From Echinostoma caproni (Eukaryota; Platyhelminthes; Trematoda; Plagiorchiida; Echinostomatidae): a DNA stretch of 64,000 nucleotides. Under the pieces are notes generated by a model. It worked only from the letters and a program-made list of their open reading frames with translations, was not told the origin of the DNA and ran no database searches. Numbering within the stretch: the stretch's first letter is position 1; each line of letters begins with the position of its first letter. The position numbers were made by a program, and so were the translations under genes. Where the stretch lies: contig UZAN01040535.1 in NCBI GenBank assembly GCA_900618425.1, forward strand, positions 199-64,198, read 5' to 3'. Of this stretch, positions 25,253 to 38,589 are shown in pieces.

Positions 25253-25501
25253 CTCTCATCGTGGTTTACATTTGTTCATTTGTCATCGTCAACAACATTC
25301 AGTTTTTTTGCCTAGACAGAAAGCAAAAAAACGAAGGGGTCTGAAGAGTGTTGAGTCAAATGAATGAAATATATATTATCCTCATAATAATCTTGTTTGG
25401 AACACCGGGTGACCTTTGGAAAGACAGCTCTTTCACAGACAGTACATTGAAGAATCAATGCTATTATTCAGTGATTTGTAGGTGAGTTAGGTGATACTAA
25501 C

Positions 25502-25575
25502 CGCAACAAAGTAAACCTGATAGTCTTTATAGAATATTTCATAATACGCCTCTTTGGTAGAACTATGTGAATGAT
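25502..25575 (-). CDS. Unrecognised candidate small exon
   Basis: A 74-nt minus-strand interval lies between a polypyrimidine acceptor (CTTTTTTTCAG) and a weaker donor (GCG|GTTAGT). One frame reads HSSTKEAYYEIFYKDYQVYF. No family is recognised; another frame is open as well. Confidence 0.15.
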
Positions 25576-25879
25576 CTGAAAAAAAGATTTCGGGATTCGC
25601 GCGGCAAGAACCGCGAAACCGGTCGTGTGCTCCCAGAGAAATTTTATCCAGTCATTCACATACTACTTGTCATGAAATATGTATACATATCCAAAACCGG
25701 CTTGTGGGCAAGCAGGATGCCAACATCACAACAGTAATAACAATAGCAAAGGATACGTGGCATGGGATACAGAACAAAGTGGAAAGAAGTCAAGTAAAGC
25801 TTTATGCACCCAATAAGATGAATTTTAAGCACTTTCGACAAGTTGCAATGAGGAAGAAGTTGAGCATTGGAGAAAGAAT

Positions 25880-27800
25880 AATATACCGAATGAACAAACA
25901 AGTGGATGTGATAAAATCATAATATGATAGATGATTATTCAAGTCCGCAATAATATTTTCTAGGTTGACAAAGATACGTGCAAAATACGGGATGATGCTG
26001 TTTTTGTATGTGGTGGTGCGTGTAAAAAGAATCCGAAAGTTTGAACGCGTGCTCGGATGAGACATCGATGTGTTGAGATGGACATGCAGACAGTGTTCTT
26101 TATTTAACAGAACATGGTTGATAAATCTATCGCATGAATAAAAATGCTTGCTCACAAAGAAGTCAACCAAAACGGTCTTTGAAATGCCACTGCAACGGGA
26201 AAGAAGTTTAAGAGATTTGGAAAAGAGAATAAAGTCCTTCTCCTCTAAACCAGGAAAATATACGGGGGAACAGTACAAGCAATGTGGAAGAATGTCTGAA
26301 TTACATCTAGGGGAATGCCTAGCTTTATAAACCTAAAAACGTAGAAGGATAGCCTACGAACCCTTATGTAAATGTTTGCAACATGTTTGGACCAGGAAAG
26401 ATTATATGACAAAGTGACTCTAAGATATTTGACAAAGTTAACTTTAGGGATGATATTACCATTAACATAAAGTTCAGGTTGATTATTCAAAAGGGTTTGA
26501 TAAGGTATGCCTGTTTTAAGGTTAAAAGAAACATTTTTCAACATTAAGCATTCAAGTTCGGGACGTAGACCAAACAAAAATTTTATTTGGACAATCTTGA
26601 AGTTGACAGAAAGTCAGAAGCAGTCGAGGGACAACCGACCACTACGTCACCAGCATACTTGAATGCAATAAAGTTGGAAGGGATGAGAAGGTCCCTAATG
26701 CACACTGAAAAGAGAAACGGAAGACATAATAAAACCCTGAAAAATCCAAGATTTAAGTTCTAGCGGGGCGGAAGGGATACTGTTGCAAAAAGTGTATTGC
26801 GTCCTATGAGTGAAATGNAATGCCGCAATCGATTGATCTGAAAGCATTAGCATAATAAAGAAAAATTAAACGGATGAGGCCAGGCTCTTTATTCGATAAG
26901 GATGAAATGGAGTGAACAACGTGAGCAACAGCATCAAGAGTGAAAAGCGGTTTGTGAGTAAGTTGAATAGGGTCATGGGCAACAGATAAAAGGGTCATAC
27001 TGTTAAGAAGGACTCTTTCGAAAACTTTCAATAATGCGGATTCACAAGACATCGGTCGGTATTTGGAAAATCCTTATTTGGGGATTGGTGTTATCCGTGC
27101 ACCCCTGCATCAATCACGGATGCTTCCATATGTCATACACAAATTGGACAACTCGGAAATAGTTGAAGCACGTTTTTCAGCACACTCATTCAGCAAGACG
27201 GGGGACAATGAATCAGAGTCCTTAACCTTGTTAGATTTAAGGGACTTCAGAGCACACAAAACTTCCACATTAGTGACAGATTGGTACTTCCTAGTAGATG
27301 TAAATAAATGTGGTGTTGAGTTCCGTACAGTAGCATTTGCAAATTGATGGCTTAACTCCTCAACATCCGGGAAAGAGCTGTTGCGTGATCCACAGAGCTG
27401 CCTCAAGTCAAACCACATATCACGGCAGTTCTTCTTTCCCACAAGTTTTGATATATATATCCTGTGAGCAATGGAGGATATGATTCAATTTCAAAGGTGA
27501 AATTTATCTTATTTATAGCAAATGAAGCTTCATTTGAAAAGCTAGGAAGCACTGGACAACTGTTTTGACCTGGTTGGGTCTCATGGGCAATGCAAATCCC
27601 TCGACCCAACTGTATTTCCATTTTCGATTATTACTGATAGATGTTTGACAGTCCTCTGCCTTCCAGTCTTGTAGGCTTTTCCTTTATCACGGTGAAGCAG
27701 CTTCAGAAGAGGCGAAAATAATCTGTCAGTCCGAATATATAAAGTCTCAACTGGGCAACATAGATCATGGCAAAAATTAAGATAACACTTAAGATCACCA
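25880..27800 (-). mobile_element. Decayed non-LTR retrotransposon (CR1/Jockey-like)
   Basis: Minus-strand pieces of one ORF2-type protein occur in the correct order but in broken frames. They are a pre-RT segment with SLKSNKVKDSDSLSP (27110-27442), an RT segment with RLIFLYYANAFRSI (26804-27052), and motif C as YAGD (26646-26657) within IAFKYAGDVVVG. They continue with VNFVKYLRVTLSYNLSWSKH (26245-26577) and a C-terminal piece with TYKNSIIPYFARIF (25802-26278). Intact elements have YADD; the Asp to Gly change, stops and frameshifts show it is dead. The 5' endonuclease part is not recognisable. The plus-strand frames here are shadows. Confidence 0.85.
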
Positions 27801-29409
27801 TTGGAAACAACAATGAAATCGGGGAAGAAACTAGATCTCTAAGTCTGGATAAGTAAGCGGGAGTGCAACTTCTCTCTTTGATACGATTCTAGATGTGGAA
27901 TGGTTCATTTAGTTATAAAAAATATTTATCGTAAATCTTGGGATGCAAAACAATAGAGAAATAGTCTGATCTACCTATAAGAGCCCGCTTCTCAATGAAA
28001 AATATTTCTGGGTTACTTCCAAAAATCCCTTTAAGTTAAACACCTAGCCGGGTAAGGGAATTCACAATGTATGTCAGGCCCAAAGTTGTAAGGAAAGAGA
28101 TAATAAAACGAATAAAATTGCCAGCCAGGATGGTGTTTTTTATGCTGTCCTTGGACACATTTTCGCAGTCCTTTGAAACGATTTTTCGCAGAATGGGTAA
28201 AAGCCAGAAACTGATGCTTCTGCGCGATAAACTGCAAGGATTTCAAAAATGTGGCATCTTAGGATAATATTTGACCTTGAGAGTTTAACGAATTGATTAA
28301 AAAGTTATAACCACACGTTCCTTCACTGTAACTTCACGAAATAATATCCGATGATAACAGGCCCCACCACATATGTGAAGGTGAAACAGCTAAAATGGAA
28401 AATCTTAGATAAGTGGAATAAATTATTTTTGCGAATTCAATGTGACTTATTTATTTAATCAAAATCTTTAAACAGTTGATCGATTTATAAAATAATAATC
28501 TCCAACCGAATTAAAAGTCTACTTTTTTGAGTAGTAGTACTTTATTGAATACTCATTCTTATAGATGCAATAGCGAGGAATACAAACATGTTTCGTATAA
28601 TCTATCCAGTTGCATTTTGCGGCATGTAGGCAATTACATACTACAGCTCAAAATACTATAAATTGGTTCAATTTGCTTGGGAATAATAACATTTAGTGAA
28701 GACTAAATATTGTCCAACTTATTTTAGTAGTGCAAGTTTTACCTGTATGTTGTGCAAATGACAGGAAAGGTGATCCTTATTGCTATCATCCTTAACATAA
28801 TCACGGTACAAGACGTGGGAGACATAATCAATATGCAACCTTTGCAGCTTCATCCCAAACAGATGTAAAAGAAATTTTATTCAGAGTGCGAAAGATCTGC
28901 TCTGACATTGCGCAAAATAAAGAACTAACAAATACTCAGGACGCTCTCAGAGAAAACGGTTACCCTGAACGGTTCGTAGAGAGAAACTTTCAGGAAAGGC
29001 CACAATCCGAACAGGCTTAGAGGGCTCAAAAATGAGATTATTTATCCATCTATTGTTTCAAGGAGACTTTATATCGGACCTCTTAGCCAAATGTCTGACG
29101 CGTGTAGCGAAGCGGACCTACAATGCAGCTTGATCATCGTGTATGTTGACCGGGTCGCTCAGCATCCGAACTAACTACAAAGATAGGTTGCCGACGCTGG
29201 CAAATTCTATGGTTATCTACTCTTTCCGGTGCGTTTGTAATACAACGTACATTGGCCGTCGTGTTCGGATCTAGACGTACGAATGACACGAGCGACCCTC
29301 GCTTAGACCCCCAGCAATAGTGCGGAGAGAGAACGCAGCTGAAGACAACTAGTCAGCATGTATAGTGATTCGATTTGTGATACGCAAAAATATTTAGCAG
29401 AAATCACGC
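27801..29409. other. Intergenic, possible older 5' LINE sequence
   Basis: Nothing firmly recognised. From about 29100 the sequence becomes richer in CpG as it approaches the N gap, suggesting a different, perhaps repetitive, unit. Confidence 0.4.
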
Positions 29410-29825
29410 NNNNNNNNNNNNNNNNNNNNNNNNNNNNNNNNNNNNNNNNNNNNNNNNNNNNNNNNNNNNNNNNNNNNNNNNNNNNNNNNNNNNNNNNNNN
29501 NNNNNNNNNNNNNNNNNNNNNNNNNNNNNNNNNNNNNNNNNNNNNNNNNNNNNNNNNNNNNNNNNNNNNNNNNNNNNNNNNNNNNNNNNNNNNNNNNNNN
29601 NNNNNNNNNNNNNNNNNNNNNNNNNNNNNNNNNNNNNNNNNNNNNNNNNNNNNNNNNNNNNNNNNNNNNNNNNNNNNNNNNNNNNNNNNNNNNNNNNNNN
29701 NNNNNNNNNNNNNNNNNNNNNNNNNNNNNNNNNNNNNNNNNNNNNNNNNNNNNNNNNNNNNNNNNNNNNNNNNNNNNNNNNNNNNNNNNNNNNNNNNNNN
29801 NNNNNNNNNNNNNNNNNNNNNNNNN
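29410..29825. other. Assembly gap (416 N)
   Basis: Run of N. Any frame across it is meaningless. Confidence 1.
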
Positions 29826-32800
29826 CCCAGTCAAATTGCTTCCTTGATATTTCGATTGGTCGATCGGGCAAACATTGGCTGACTCGTCCTGTGATTATCC
29901 AATCCCGCTCAGTCTGCATGGAGTTTTGCGAGCGTGCGTGTGGCCTAACTCGGATGCGCGCGTGATCTGTTGGGTTTTTACTCTCCGTCCTAACACAGGC
30001 AACTATCCCAACCGATGAAGGANGAGCAGGAAGCATAGGAAGCACCATTATTGGTCATCCAGTGGACACAGACCAGAATAAGCTTTCAGCTTAACCTATC
30101 GTGTGCGTTTATACACACTAGCCATCGCTGAGGCGATTGGCATCCAGCTTTTTGCACCAGAAATGCGCATAAAAGCGACTTCCTCGAGCTCTCCACTTAC
30201 CCTGGCCCTAAATGGTTCATGAACATCACCACCACCACCAACCGTCCAATCACAATCAATCTCACCCGAACACAGACACTTAGGGCTTAATCCACCTTTC
30301 CGTTCTCCCCATCCGGAATGCTCTTTCAACCCAGCGTGAAAATGTGCCCCCAATAACAACAAACGTTTACATTATCCGTACAGACAGGATTATGAATCTT
30401 TCGAAAACGGTTGTTCGGGTTAGGACTTGTGCTCTGATTTTACAATGGGATTATTCTGGAATTTGAAAGTTAGTTCTCGCATGTGATAATAATTTGACAG
30501 AAACGTAACATACGCACGTTTCCTTCTTTCGAAGGACTAGGATAAAAGTTTACTCCCTTTCCTGAATCACTCATGATCAATTGATCATAGTCCTCACTTA
30601 AATCATGTAGGCTTGATTAACTTAGAGGTCATTCGATGTAAACACTCTTCCACTGAGGCTTCGTACTGCATGACCAAGAGATACCAATGCATCAGTCATC
30701 AACAAATATGTAATCTATTGGGCTGTCTTCAATTCCTCGAGGATAGGCTAACAAATTGATTTTAATGGTAGTTTAATGTTCGCATTACTCATTGACGTTA
30801 AGTAAATAATATCATGGATCTTCATCCTGTTGGTCTCATTCGCCTCTCTTTGCGTTATATGCCATTGATTTAAATGGTTCACCGTAGGTGTGTGTAGTTC
30901 ACCACTTCGTTTTGATGGTGATTCTCTCTGTTAACTGACCGAAAACAGAGGAGAGGAAATAAAATTTCATTGATTGAATGGTGATTCAACAGCAGACACT
31001 TAGAAGCAGAAAATTTTGATCTGTAATTCGGAATAAAACTCTAACTCAGCTACATAGATGAAAATGGCCTGATATTTGCTAAAGCAAATAGTTGTGCCAG
31101 ATGTCACTTCCTGCCTAACAAAATCAATCCCGTAATATTTCAAAATTTTATTACTTCAAAAATAATATCCAGTTTTTCATACCAATTCCTCAACGATTTT
31201 AGGCAGCAGAAAAAGGTCTCATTAATGCTAATCGATCATGAAAGATGATCAACTACTCATAATTTTATTTATTGCGATTTTTCCGTCAGAAAATTATTAG
31301 CAATGATTCCTCATCGCTGCGGTAAAAGGTATTGATAAAGCCAAAATCTAAGCTTCTGAAAATTGAACAGCTTCCACGATGCACCGTTAGGTGTTATTTT
31401 GTCTTCATGATTCAATTGTGTGATGAGCGCATAAATTCATGGATGTTGATGGGTGTACTGCTTGGGCTGAGTTTACCCGAGTCAGCAACCCTCAAATTAG
31501 AGGTGTTAAATATTGTTACGTTTAAACTCTTTGATGCGCATAGTTAGAAGATAGAACTATTATTGTGTAACGTACTAGTTACGGTTGGTTTGCATCGCTT
31601 CGGCTCGATATAAGACAATCTGATAAATAACGTTGAATGTTCCACCAAGTTTTACATGGCTTGTAGCAAAGGCCGCACCAACAACCGGCATCTAAATAAA
31701 AGTTATTAGGGACCATTTAAATTGAATATTGTTGAGCTTATTTCTCATCTTGGTTTTCGCTTCAGCAACAAGCAAAACAATCAGGAACAGTAAAGTTCAC
31801 AATGATCACCTCTTTGTCCACTTTTAACCAGATCTTTATCTTAACATTTCTTTGGTAATTTCCTTATCCTGCCATCTGTTTTCATGAGTTGTAAAATTTA
31901 TTAACTTCACTCATTTAGACCTATTGTTGATTTTATTCTCATTCCCCGGCCTGTTTCCCCTACTTTTTCACAGACTTTTAAAAGGTTTGGGATTTGAATG
32001 TCTTTCTCCCTCCTTCCAATTTGTATATTTCAACTAAAATGTGGGCGTTATGCCTGTAGAATGTATAATAAAAATTACATCTTCAACTGTAATTCTTTTT
32101 GTTGCTCGCTGTGCTTTATTTGAGAGCATTTTAAAACAATCAACGTACTCGATCGATCAGAATTACAATCAGACGATCAATAAAGGTACATATTTACTGT
32201 AAATTACCCGAGCCAATCAAGAGGTACTGTGTTGCACGCTTGCGATTATCTGTGCAAATTTGTTTATGCTGTACGGTTTGCGCAAATAGAGCACGCTAAC
32301 AAGGATGCAATCACATTTGGAAATCATACTTTCTTTCCTCTATTTTGAGTGTGCATCAGTTTAATGAAAGCCGAATTTGTTATGAGTGTACTACTGCTAA
32401 TGTTGTCAGTTCTCGGTTGCATGAAAATGTGTAACTCTGAGTGTTTACCAACTGCGATTCTATGTATCGTTTGCGTGTGAGTAAGAGCTGACAACTAGGT
32501 TCAGTACCTATAATGAGTAATGCAATCTCTAGCGTAATCCTGCCTTAAAACGTTAGCCGTTTACCTTCAATACGTTGTTTATCAAGTCAGAATTTGTAAA
32601 TGCTCCTCATCTGGATCCGGTTTCGTATACTTATGTAATAGCGCTTCACTCATTTGCTGAAAGTAATGCTTTCATTATAGTCTGCTTGTGCATGTATTTA
32701 CATGCATGAACATCTACGGAGTATCTGGGCATAAAGCTAATGAAAGGTGCTGTAGAATGAAACTGTTTACTAGGCTACTGATATATAAGAAGTTGCAACT

Positions 32801-33255
32801 GCACACGGGATTCTGACAGTAAAAACAACCTGGAGAAAATAGTGGAATCTTCATACGAATGCAAATGAATCAGAAGTAATTTTATTCATGAAACTCTGCT
32901 TACAAATAAATTGCAAGCTACCGAAGAAGTAAATGTTAGAGTAACCTCCTTCTATGGCTTGTGTGTCCTCATAGAGTCGGCCACTGCATAAAGTCATCTA
33001 CAAATAAAACGAATTTTACAATGTCTCATCTATTTGAAATACACTGTATTAATTTTCTGAACAAACCAGGAGCTTTCCGAGCACATAGCACCCATAGGGT
33101 ACTTGAATACCGTATCATACAGCGTAGGGCTAATTTGCCTGTAATTTCATTTACAGGTAGCAAAAAACATCCTCTTTTAACACTTATTGAGACCCCGTTA
33201 GTTATCTACGCTAGTTCATGTGCTGAAACATTCAAGTTTGAACTACTCAGCTACG
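29826..33255. other. Intergenic, nothing recognised
   Basis: The first 500 bases are CpG-containing (with a single N at 30023) and differ in composition from the rest, which is AT-rich. A minus-strand frame at 30096-30362 with a Gly run is unrecognised. Confidence 0.4.
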
Positions 33256-33680
33256 GATAGTGGTGACGCAGTGGTTTAGTCGCTGCCACTGGCCTGCTTT
33301 GGACCCTATGGTCCGAGGTTCGAGCCTCCGCCACCGCCACTCGACTTTGGTGGTAGGCAGCTCTGCTGTCTTCCGGTTCAATACCACGCCTTACCTATCG
33401 GGGCCTTATGTGGTTCGCCACTCTAAGTCCCGGGGCTTAGGTTGCCGATTTCAGTCACTGAGCAGCAGATCCTCTTGACTATGCGGTCCGCCTCGTCTGC
33501 TGTTCATCACACCTAGGTGTATAATCAAAAAATCGGCTACCAGTTGCCATTTTTCTGTCCTTACAGGGAATGCCAGAAATGGAATGTACCTGACAGCTAC
33601 GGCATAGATAAAGTTACAGAAACTCTGACACTCACATCCTGGTGCTTTTGAGTGCACATGCCAAATTTCGAGAATGTAAT
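33256..33680 (+). mobile_element. Composite tRNA-like SINE (family 3)
   Basis: It begins GTGGTGACGCAGTGGTTTAG with an A-box-like segment, then GGTTCGAGCCTCCGCCACC as B-box. A GC-richer body follows (TCTGCTGTCTTCCGGTTC, GGGGCCTTATGTGGTTCGCC) that differs from family 1. The end is not sharply defined. The composition contrast with its flanks supports an insertion. Confidence 0.55.
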
Positions 33681-33689
33681 TTTAGACGC

Positions 33690-36600
33690 TACTGAGTAAT
33701 AAAAGGCACTGACGTCTTGAGCTCAAATAAACGTTCAAGAGAATCATCAGTCATTTTTCTGCAAGTTAGCACTAGGAAAGAGCATACAAGAACGGCGACT
33801 TAACTAGCATATGTCATACTAGGGTAAAATGGTGGGGATAACTTCCGGTCAAGTCCTAAGTGAACTGAACTCTGCCTAAGGAGTTCATTGATTTGTAATT
33901 CGATACTCAACCATCGGGAAACAGATTGAAAGAAAGAAATTGATGTTTATTAAAGTTTACAGAGCCCAAATGTACATCATATGTGATCAAAATTACTTGA
34001 AGCGGCGGAGAACTATAATAACTTCCATTGTGTGCTTTGTCTATGGTTATCTAAGTACAACGAGAAATTGCCGAAATAAGTCATGCATTATGAGCAATAA
34101 TAAATAATTCAAAAATAATCTCCTGCAAATGAGATTTATCTTCGATGCGACCACTTGTAAAGCGAGGAAAACAGAAATCACACGCAAACTTTGAATTGCT
34201 CACATGGGAAATATAAACTAATAATTGACTATTATTTGAACGAGATCATTCGTTGAATGACAGATAAGTATTTCGAAATAGGTCGGAAAAACAATGGGAT
34301 TACATTCCACCAAATTCAAAGACGTAAGTTGTTCCCCAAAGTAAACATTATGAGAACAGTGGAAAATTACAAGTGGGAAAATTAACTATAAAATACATTT
34401 CCATTGATTGCTTCAACCTCAGAACACTCGACGATGTGATAGTTTATTGCACTCCGTTAAACAGATTGGATGACTATTTGGCAGATATGACCTACAATTC
34501 ACAGGGCTTTCAGGGATCTCTTATGTTAGAAAATCAAAGGATATCATTAACACTTTTAGCACGGCGAGCCTTTTCAACAACGCTTGCTGGAACAAAGTAC
34601 GCGCTATCCTCTCCGTTATGATTAAAATCGGTGATAGAATAAAAGTGTCTTTCAGATTATGCGTGGTTGGATGACACACACTACTCTCAGACGTAACAGT
34701 GGTCTCAGTCGACGCATCTCCATGTTTAACAAAAGCAGCAGCCCAGGGTAACTTATAAAAACACGTAACAAAAATAACCGAACAAATTAAAATCGTACTG
34801 CCATTCTCGCAGCTTAAAGTAGAAATATCCGTCAGGACCCTGACAATCACTTCGTGTGCTCCTCTAACAGCTTAAATCAGTCTAGTTCGGTTGTGTACAA
34901 ATTGGTTTAATTTTAGCATACTTCATTTGTGCAACATTGGATAGAAAATCTACGGTTCAGTTGAGGTCCGAGATCAAGCACAACGGAAAACCGACAACAC
35001 TTATTTACGTTTACCAGTAACTTGTTTAGTGTGTGTAAATTGATTGAAGTAAACTCATTGATGAACACTTAATGGAACCGAACGAAGGAAGCCAAGCACT
35101 CTCAGAGAGCTTGAGTATAAAAAATATTCGTCAAACCCAGTGACATACGAGTTGAAAGAGATCCGTTCATGCTGAAGTCGTCTGCATAGTATATATCCAT
35201 TGAAGTAAATAGTAAAACACAATGATTGAACACCGAAACAATGAAACTCTCAGTCAAACCTACAGATTCCCGGTGATAATGATCTATATATTTTTAGAGT
35301 CTTCGCAGCTGATAAGCAAAAGAAAATTTCATATATTCGGTGAGCGAAATTCATCACAGTATCAAAGTCAATTGAACTCGGTGTATGTTTTGGTCTTCTT
35401 ATTCAGGCGGCACATGCAAAGCAACGATCTAAGTTATTTCTAATCCACCAGAGTCTAGCTTGTTTTCGAGCACGTTTAGAAGATATGAGGACGGATAGAA
35501 CACTATGATCAACTATCGAATAACCCCGCCATTGTTTTGACATGATCCGACCCAAGAACCGAGTTTGTTGTGCTTGACTTTCACATTCACCTCAACACAG
35601 AAACACAGCTGCACTGGAACAAATACTACAAACTTATGACCAATGCATTAGTCTTATTGAATGATTTGAAATATTGTGTAATGTTTTTTTCCCGAACGTC
35701 CTTCCAACGTAAAATATGACTGCGAATGCAGCAATTAGTAATGTTTCAACAACAACGGTTTGTTAAATAAACTGTTTCTGTCATGCATCTCTCGGCGTAT
35801 CAGTCAATAGCTATTCCAAAATTTGAGGACAGCCTGTTCGTCGATTTAGTACCATATTTGTCTTCATATTGAAAATATCAATATGGGAAAACCTTATAGG
35901 TTGGGAGATTCCCGCGTTGATATTTGAAAGTACAACGCAAATTACCCACGCATAAACGCGATCACGGATAAAGATGATTTCTGAACTATTGCATTGCTGA
36001 ACGAAACGTGAAATAGCAATGGATATCCCGGTAATCCGGTCAGTCACAACATCTAAACTGATTAACGTCTTTCTCATTCCTGTATTTCATCGGGTACCCT
36101 TTGCATGGCCCGAGCACATTCTCAAAATTGAGTGTACATTTCTATGCCTGATACATAAAAGAATAAGTTAAAACATTGAAAACTACATTTTTACACGTGC
36201 TACCATTATTTTGAAGGACACTGCGGATAACTTCAAGGCAATTCCGGTTCCCGAACGAAAGCTTCCGGATATGACTGATTTGGGAATTAACAAAACGAAA
36301 GTCAATATTTTCTTTACTGAACTATTTTTCTCCTTGTTTTATGTTTGAAGATTTTGCTGCTAACGATCTACCTATAAGGATACACAATGCAGATTCTTGA
36401 TTCGATTTGTCATGACTCAAATATCAGGTTAACCATCAACAAAGCTAACGCACCTGGGCAATCAACTAATTACTGCTGTGGTCTTGAGGTTAAGTATCTG
36501 GTCGCCAGGATTATGCCCCCAGGTCAAGCAATGGTCAAAGATATATTCCTTGTGGATCTCAAATAACCCTCAGCTATTATTATGAAATGTGATGCTAAGT

Positions 36601-37900
36601 TTTCCGATATGGCATCTGGATGGAATTGTTCAGCCCAAGACGCCTACAGCAAATCTCCAAAACGACTATTTTTGATAAACTTGCCAACACATACTCTGAT
36701 ATGACAATCAGCGGTCATTGTAGCTCGTTCTTTGAAGGATGAATTGACGAGATGCGGTCATTCTCTCTTTCAATCCTTGACCGGGAATGCACAACCTTAG
36801 TGTACATGATAATGCATGAGACTGGGTCCACGTTTTCCGGATATGTTTTATTCAGTAGGTCATCGGAATACTTTTATATTTTCCTAATAACTGTATCGTT
36901 ACTTAGGGCACAATTAGAATAAGGTGTTTAATAAGGCTCCGAAAATAAATCCGAAAAACTGATATAAAATAATAAACTCTCGGTTTCACTTTATCAACCC
37001 TTTTCTCATCAAACTACAGCAATTACTTAAGAAAAGTCAATGCATTCTATTCTCCCACACTTTTGATTTTTTTTCATCGCCCATTTTTGTTTATTTGTTC
37101 CATTGTTTATCGATTGTCATTATTTCCAATGAATTTGGCCAATCCTCGCAAATCAGCTTAACCTATCTCAATCACTAATCCTTCTCAGCTAGGAAATTGG
37201 AATGATTCCATCAGTATATGTCAAGAGTCAATTGCGAGTCTTCTTTGTATACCAATTGGTATCCGTTGCACATTGCAGTCCGAGAAACACGGGGCTAAGT
37301 GGTCTCAAACACCTTGACAATGAACATATTTCATCAAATCTCCGAAAGTAAATTTTTTTCAGGAAGTGAATTACGGCTGGTTCATGACTGAAAGGTAGTC
37401 TGGCTTGATTTGCTTTATTGCTTCCTGTAAACGGATTGTCTGTTCAGGTTGCATTGAACATCACTTCACTGCTACCACAAGGTTGCCTGTTCTCTCTTAG
37501 ATTGTGCAAGCGATTAACGTCTCCTGAGTTGATTCAGTATCCGCTGAATGTCTTGCTCAAAACGTACGAAAGCAGTTTTTACCTGGCGTTACTGTTGTTT
37601 TCACACCATTGGGCTTCAGAAAGCTACTATCACTAAAGTTGAGAAAATAACTTTAAAAATACGGAATGAAATCGATTTCATTAAAGATAAAGCAAATCTT
37701 CATTTTCATTGAAACCATTTATGCTTATGAACTGTTTACTGAATAATTTACGAAGACGGATGTAAATTTCTTTCAAGTAAATGCTTATAGAAAAGTGAGT
37801 ACACAGTTTCCCTCTATCAGGAGAGAAAAATATTGGGTTCTGTCGTTTTAAACATCTTTATGAATGGTTCGTTTGGATTACACATATAGCTCCAATCCAG
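33690..37900. other. Intergenic, nothing recognised
   Basis: AT-rich with short frames only. A segment around 36420-36850 reads in broken frames somewhat like old coding sequence, but I cannot assign it. Confidence 0.4.
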
Positions 37901-37906
37901 GATCGA

Positions 37907-38339
37907 TTAACCAGATTTGAAAAGTAGAAATGCACGATCTTGAAGGTAGAAATAGATAAAGTTTTGTGTTTCGTGTGTCACATAGCTAAAAAAAATATGA
38001 GAGGGGGAAATAGAGAAGTGAATTAGTATATATAGATATATATATATCATGTTTTGTTGAACAATATGATACCAATCATTTGGTTAAATTATGCAAGCAC
38101 ACAAAGCAGCAGTACTCGTGATATATGCATGTAGAAGATAGTACTCACCTGCCAAAGTTCTTTCCCACAATGCAATGCCATGTTGGATTGTACCGGCGAT
38201 CGAATTCCTTCTTCAAATGAGCGGCAATATCTTTCTCCACTTGGTATTTGTCAATTGCATAGGCCGCTGTTTGCACGGCATCCTCTTGCATATCGTTGCT
38301 CATGTCCGCATTCTTGATCACAGCTTTGCGTTCACCCAT
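37907..38339 (-). CDS. Dynein light chain, LC8 type (copy 4), two exons
   Basis: Exon 1 is 38339-38149 and exon 2 is 37985-37907 (minus strand). The 163-bp intron begins GTGAGT, the most canonical donor of the four, and ends TTTTTTTAG; Ser64 is again the split codon (AG|C). The product is 89 residues: [14 protein letters not shown] at the start, [20 protein letters not shown] with His55, [17 protein letters not shown] and the LLFKSG end. Residues 71-72 are Gln-Asn as in copy 3, whereas Arg81 agrees with copies 1 and 2, so it is intermediate. A TATA box lies about 75 bp upstream. Role as for the family: a dimeric adaptor of dynein and many other partners. Confidence 0.95.
38029..38049. repeat. 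TA-rich simple repeat in the intron of LC8 copy 4
   Basis: TATATATAGATATATATATA within the intron, probably the reason this intron is the longest of the four. Confidence 0.8.
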
Positions 38340-38413
38340 TGTGTTGTGTGTTATCTGTAGACCCGATCAAAATGATTCAAAACTGTACACTGTATAACTA
38401 ATGTTGGTACCTC

Positions 38414-38421
38414 TTATATAA
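38414..38421 (-). promoter_or_regulatory. TATA box of LC8 copy 4
   Basis: TTATATAA, about 75 bp before the ATG on the gene strand. Confidence 0.6.
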
Positions 38422-38560
38422 GTGTGCCCCGATTAGACCGATTTTAGCCGCTTGACTTCAAACCGCTGGAATGACTTTGTGTTTGTGGTTGCATCCAGTC
38501 GTCGAAAATTCGCAACTCACTGTGCGATACCAGGTTCATGAATACTCGCTTGCATGCAAG

Positions 38561-38589
38561 CAAGTGTACGCAGGCACACAGACGCACGC
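38561..38589 (-). promoter_or_regulatory. AC/GT-rich upstream tract of LC8 copy 4
   Basis: CAAGTGTACGCAGGCACACA followed by GACGCACGC on the plus strand, about 222 bp before the ATG. Confidence 0.35.

Noticed and set aside
29358..30048. Long open frames across the first N gap
   Set aside because: They are open only because N codons cannot be stops.
36420..36850. Possible retroelement polyprotein remnant
   Set aside because: Translations look vaguely coding, but I found no motif that names a family.
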